64,000 nt of DNA from assembly GCA_029168955.1 (NCBI GenBank), contig JAPDOI010001563.1, forward strand, positions 1-64,000. The letters run 5' to 3'. Both the position numbers and the translations under genes were made by a program. This document shows, one piece after another, positions 61,795 through 64,000 of the stretch; positions within the stretch are counted from its first letter, which is position 1; each line of letters begins with the position of its first letter. This DNA comes from Aplectana chamaeleonis. Its lineage: Eukaryota; Nematoda; Chromadorea; Rhabditida; Cosmocercidae. Below the pieces are notes generated by a model. That model saw only the letters and a list, made by a program, of their open reading frames with translations. It was not told the origin of the DNA and did no database searches.

Positions 61795-63483
61795 TGAGGT
61801 CCTGCACACTCCTACTGAGATCCAGCACACATTCCATGAAGTCCTGCTCATCCTTACAGGGGTCTTGCACACGTTTCATGATGTCCTGCACACTCCTACT
61901 GATGTTCTGCACACATTCCACGAAGTTCTGCTCATCCTTACAGGGGTCTTGCACACGTTTCATGGTGTCCTGCACACTCCTACTAAGGTCCTGCACACAT
62001 TCCTTGATGTCCTGCACACCCCTATTGGGGTCCTGCACACGTTCTATGATGTCCTGCACAATTTCACTAAGGTCCTACACACATTCCATGACGTCCTGCT
62101 AATCCCTACTGGGGTCCTGCACACGCTTCATGATGTCCTGCACACTCCTACTGATGTCCTGCACACATTCCATGAAGTCCTGCTCATCCTTACAGGGGTG
62201 TTGCACACGTTTCATGATGTCCTGCACACTCCTACTAAGGTCCTGCACACATTCTACGACGTCCTGCACACCCCTACTGGGGTCCTGCACAGGTCCCATG
62301 ATGTCCTGCACACTCCTACTGAGGTTCTGCACACATTCTATGACGTCCTGCACACTCCTACCGAGGTCCTGCACAGGTCCCATGATGTCCTGCACACTCC
62401 TACTAAGGTCTTGCACACGTTCCATGATGTCCTGCACACTCCTACTGAGGTCCTGCACACATTCCACGACGTCCTGCACACCCCTACTGGGGTCCTGCAC
62501 ACGTCCTATGATGTCCTGCCCACTCCTACTACGGTCCTGCACACGTTCCATGATGTCCTGCACACTCCTACTGAGGTCCTGCACAGGTCCCATGATGTCC
62601 TGCACACTCCTACTAAGGTCTTGCACACGTTCCATGATGTCCTGCACACTCCTACTGAGGTCCTGCACACATTCTACGACGTCCTGCACACCCTTACTGG
62701 GATCCTGCACAGGTTCCATGATGTCCTGCACACTCCTACTAAGGTCTTGCACACGTTCCATGATGTCCTGCACACTCCTACTAAGGTCTTGCACACGTTC
62801 CATGATGTCCTGCACACTCCTACTAAGGTCTTGCACACGTTCCATGATGTCCTGCACACTCCTACTGAGGTCCTGAACAGGTCCCAATATGTCCTGCACA
62901 CTCCTACTAAGGTCCTGCACACGTTCGATAATGTCCTGCATACTCCTACTGAGGCCCTGCACACATTCCACGACGTCCTGCACACCCCTACTGGGGTCCT
63001 GCACACGTCCCATGATGTCCTGCCCACTCCTACTACGGTCCTGCACACGTTCCATGATGTCCTGCACACTCCTACTGAGGTCCTGCACACGTTCCATGAT
63101 GTCCTGCACACTCCTACTGAGGTCCTGCGCAGGTACAATGATGTCCTGCACACTCCTACTGAGGTCCTGCGCAGGTACAATGATGTCCTGCACACTCCTA
63201 CTGAGGTGCACAGGTCCCATGATGTCCTGCACACTCCTACTAAGGTCTTGCACACGTTCCATAATGTCCTGCACACTCCTACTGAGGTCTTGCACACGTT
63301 CCATGATGTCCTGCCCACTCCTACTGAGGTCCTGCACACATTCTACGACGTCCTGCACACCCCTACTGGGGTCCTGCACACGTTCCATGATGTCCTGCAC
63401 ACTCCTACTAAGGTCCTGCACACGTTCGATGATGTCCTGCATACTCCTACTGAGGCCCTGCCCACATTCTACGACGTCCTGCA
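61795..63483 (-). repeat. 42-bp satellite array (2 x 21 bp), about 40 units
   Basis: Plus-strand halves are GTCCTGCACACTCCTACTGAG and GTCCTGCACACATTCCATGAT, each 21 bp; variants have CAGGTCCCATGAT, CACGTTCCATGAT or CCCTACTGGG. It is the closest relative of the arrays at 17.5 and 30.3 kb. Frames of 558 codons (plus) and 491 codons (minus) are repeat artefacts. The array stops abruptly at the LTR element, suggesting that the LTR element inserted into it. Confidence 0.9.
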
Positions 63484-63802
63484 TGTTGAGATATCTATTG
63501 GTCCTTCTTCCTTTTTGAATTGGATGTCTACTGTACTCTGATTCCAAGTGCAAGGCCGTGCCACTTCCGGGCACGCCCCCTCGTTCTCAAGCCATTATCC
63601 ACTTCCGGTTGTACCAGGCTGTGCCACTTCCGGCCACGCCTCCTCTATTCTCAAGCCATTATCCACTTCCGGTTGTACCAGGCTGTGCCACTTCCGGCCA
63701 CGCCTCTTTGTACTGTCGTAGCTCTATATAAGGAAATGTACTGTTCAGTGAATTAATTCGTTATCTCGTCAATAAACCTTACTGGAAGTTCGGTCTACAA
63801 CA
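63484..63802 (+). mobile_element. Probable 5' LTR of a retrotransposon
   Basis: Begins TGTTGAGATATC at the satellite edge and ends TCTACAACA. U3 contains about 2.4 tandem copies of a 63-64 bp unit (63558-63710) with CCACTTCCGG boxes. TATATAAGG lies at 63726-63733 and AATAAA at 63771-63776. Immediately after comes TGGCGATCAGGATC (63804), placed as a tRNA primer-binding site starting TGG. The 3' LTR is outside the window, so the exact LTR limits are unproven. Confidence 0.65.
63621..63710 (+). repeat. U3 tandem repeat of 63-64 bp
   Basis: GTGCCACTTCCGGCCACGCC followed by TCTCAAGCCATTATCC and ACTTCCGGTTGTACCAGGCT repeats from 63558, 63621 and (partly) 63685. The CCACTTCCGG boxes, twice per unit, could be ETS-type activator sites; that is inference. 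Confidence 0.75.
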
Positions 63803-63839
63803 GTGGCGATCAGGATCAACGACTACTCCGTATTCCGAC

Positions 63840-64000
63840 ATGCCTGCGACTAATTCTATGGAGCCGTCAACATCTCACGATTCTACTCCTCCCTGGCTGG
63901 CGCAACTGCTTACTTCTCAGTCACAGCAGCTGCAGCTTCTACAGCAGCAGAACCAGCAGATAGTCGCCCTAATGGCAAAACTGGCGGACAATAAGGAACC
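63840..64000 (+). CDS. Gag N-terminus of the LTR retrotransposon, cut by the window edge
   Basis: ATG at 63840, 36 bp after the putative primer-binding site, opens a frame reading PPWLAQLLTSQSQQLQLL and QIVALMAKLADNKE to the last base. A Gln-rich amphipathic N-terminal helix of this kind is common in Gag proteins of Ty3/Gypsy elements. Too short for clade assignment (BEL/Pao not excluded), and nucleocapsid and Pol are outside the window. Confidence 0.65.
   Translation, partial: MPATNSMEPSTSHDSTPPWLAQLLTSQSQQLQLLQQQNQQIVALMAKLADNKE

Noticed and set aside
61795..63483. CRISPR-like repeat-spacer structure
   Set aside because: Repeats are contiguous 21/42-bp units without unique spacers, in a eukaryotic context with introns.
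61865..63541. 558- and 491-codon frames over the 61.8-63.5 kb array
   Set aside because: Satellite frames; the plus frame runs straight into the LTR.

Overview
This is a gene-poor, repeat-packed stretch of an animal genome, most likely a nematode and perhaps a strongylid or hookworm-like one. That is an inference. It rests on short hydrophilic exons separated by 56-96 bp introns ending in TTTCAG, CTTCAG or TTTAG, and on the mix of Jockey-like and CR1-like LINEs, Tc1-like, hAT-like, TTAA-site and Helitron-like elements. No rRNA, tRNA or CRISPR was recognised. Only one host gene can be supported: a plus-strand gene for a Lys/Arg/Glu/Ser-rich protein, with seven phase-consistent exons between 9382 and 13767. 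A plausible terminal exon and poly(A) signal lie far downstream at 37344-37689, which would imply an intron of about 23.6 kb.

Layout. 1-5.2 kb: a diverged inverted duplication holding a foldback element, a LINE 3' fragment and a PIF/Harbinger-like element with a TTA site duplication. 5.6-7.4 kb: a 138-bp LINE stub with 12-bp target duplication, a short 42-bp satellite, a palindromic MITE and a foldback element. 7.6-9.2 kb: an inverted dimer of a Tc1-like transposon. 9.4-13.8 kb: the gene. 14.5-15.5 kb: a cluster of GTTAC/GTAAC palindromes and a TTAA element. 16-17.2 kb: an internal LINE fragment. 17.2-32.1 kb: two inverted copies of a Helitron-like element, each carrying a 42-bp minisatellite, around a 5-kb 42-bp satellite and a 566-bp palindrome. 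29.05-35.2 kb: a second, expanded copy of the composite seen at 6.4-7.4 kb. 36.3-39.8 kb: a TTAA element, the possible last exon and small repeats. 40.3-53.9 kb: a nested stack of retrotransposons. 54.3-60.3 kb: a full-length Jockey-like LINE inserted in an older LINE, then a TIR element. 60.7-63.5 kb: two MITEs and another 42-bp satellite. 63.5-64 kb: the 5' end of an LTR retrotransposon.

Three themes stand out. First, six satellite blocks, about 12 kb in all, look like descendants of one 21-bp monomer used as a 42-bp dimer, and several sit inside mobile elements, whose paralogous copies carry very different repeat numbers. Second, 40.3-53.9 kb can be read as element A interrupted by B, B by C, C by a hAT (D), and D by a palindrome (E), with target duplications at two of the joins. 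Third, the Jockey-like LINE has a single-ORF design with a 2A-like NPGP motif, a PHD-like finger, an APE endonuclease, a reverse transcriptase and a zinc knuckle. Long open frames over the satellites (up to 1650 codons) are a by-product of a repeat length divisible by three and are not called as genes.
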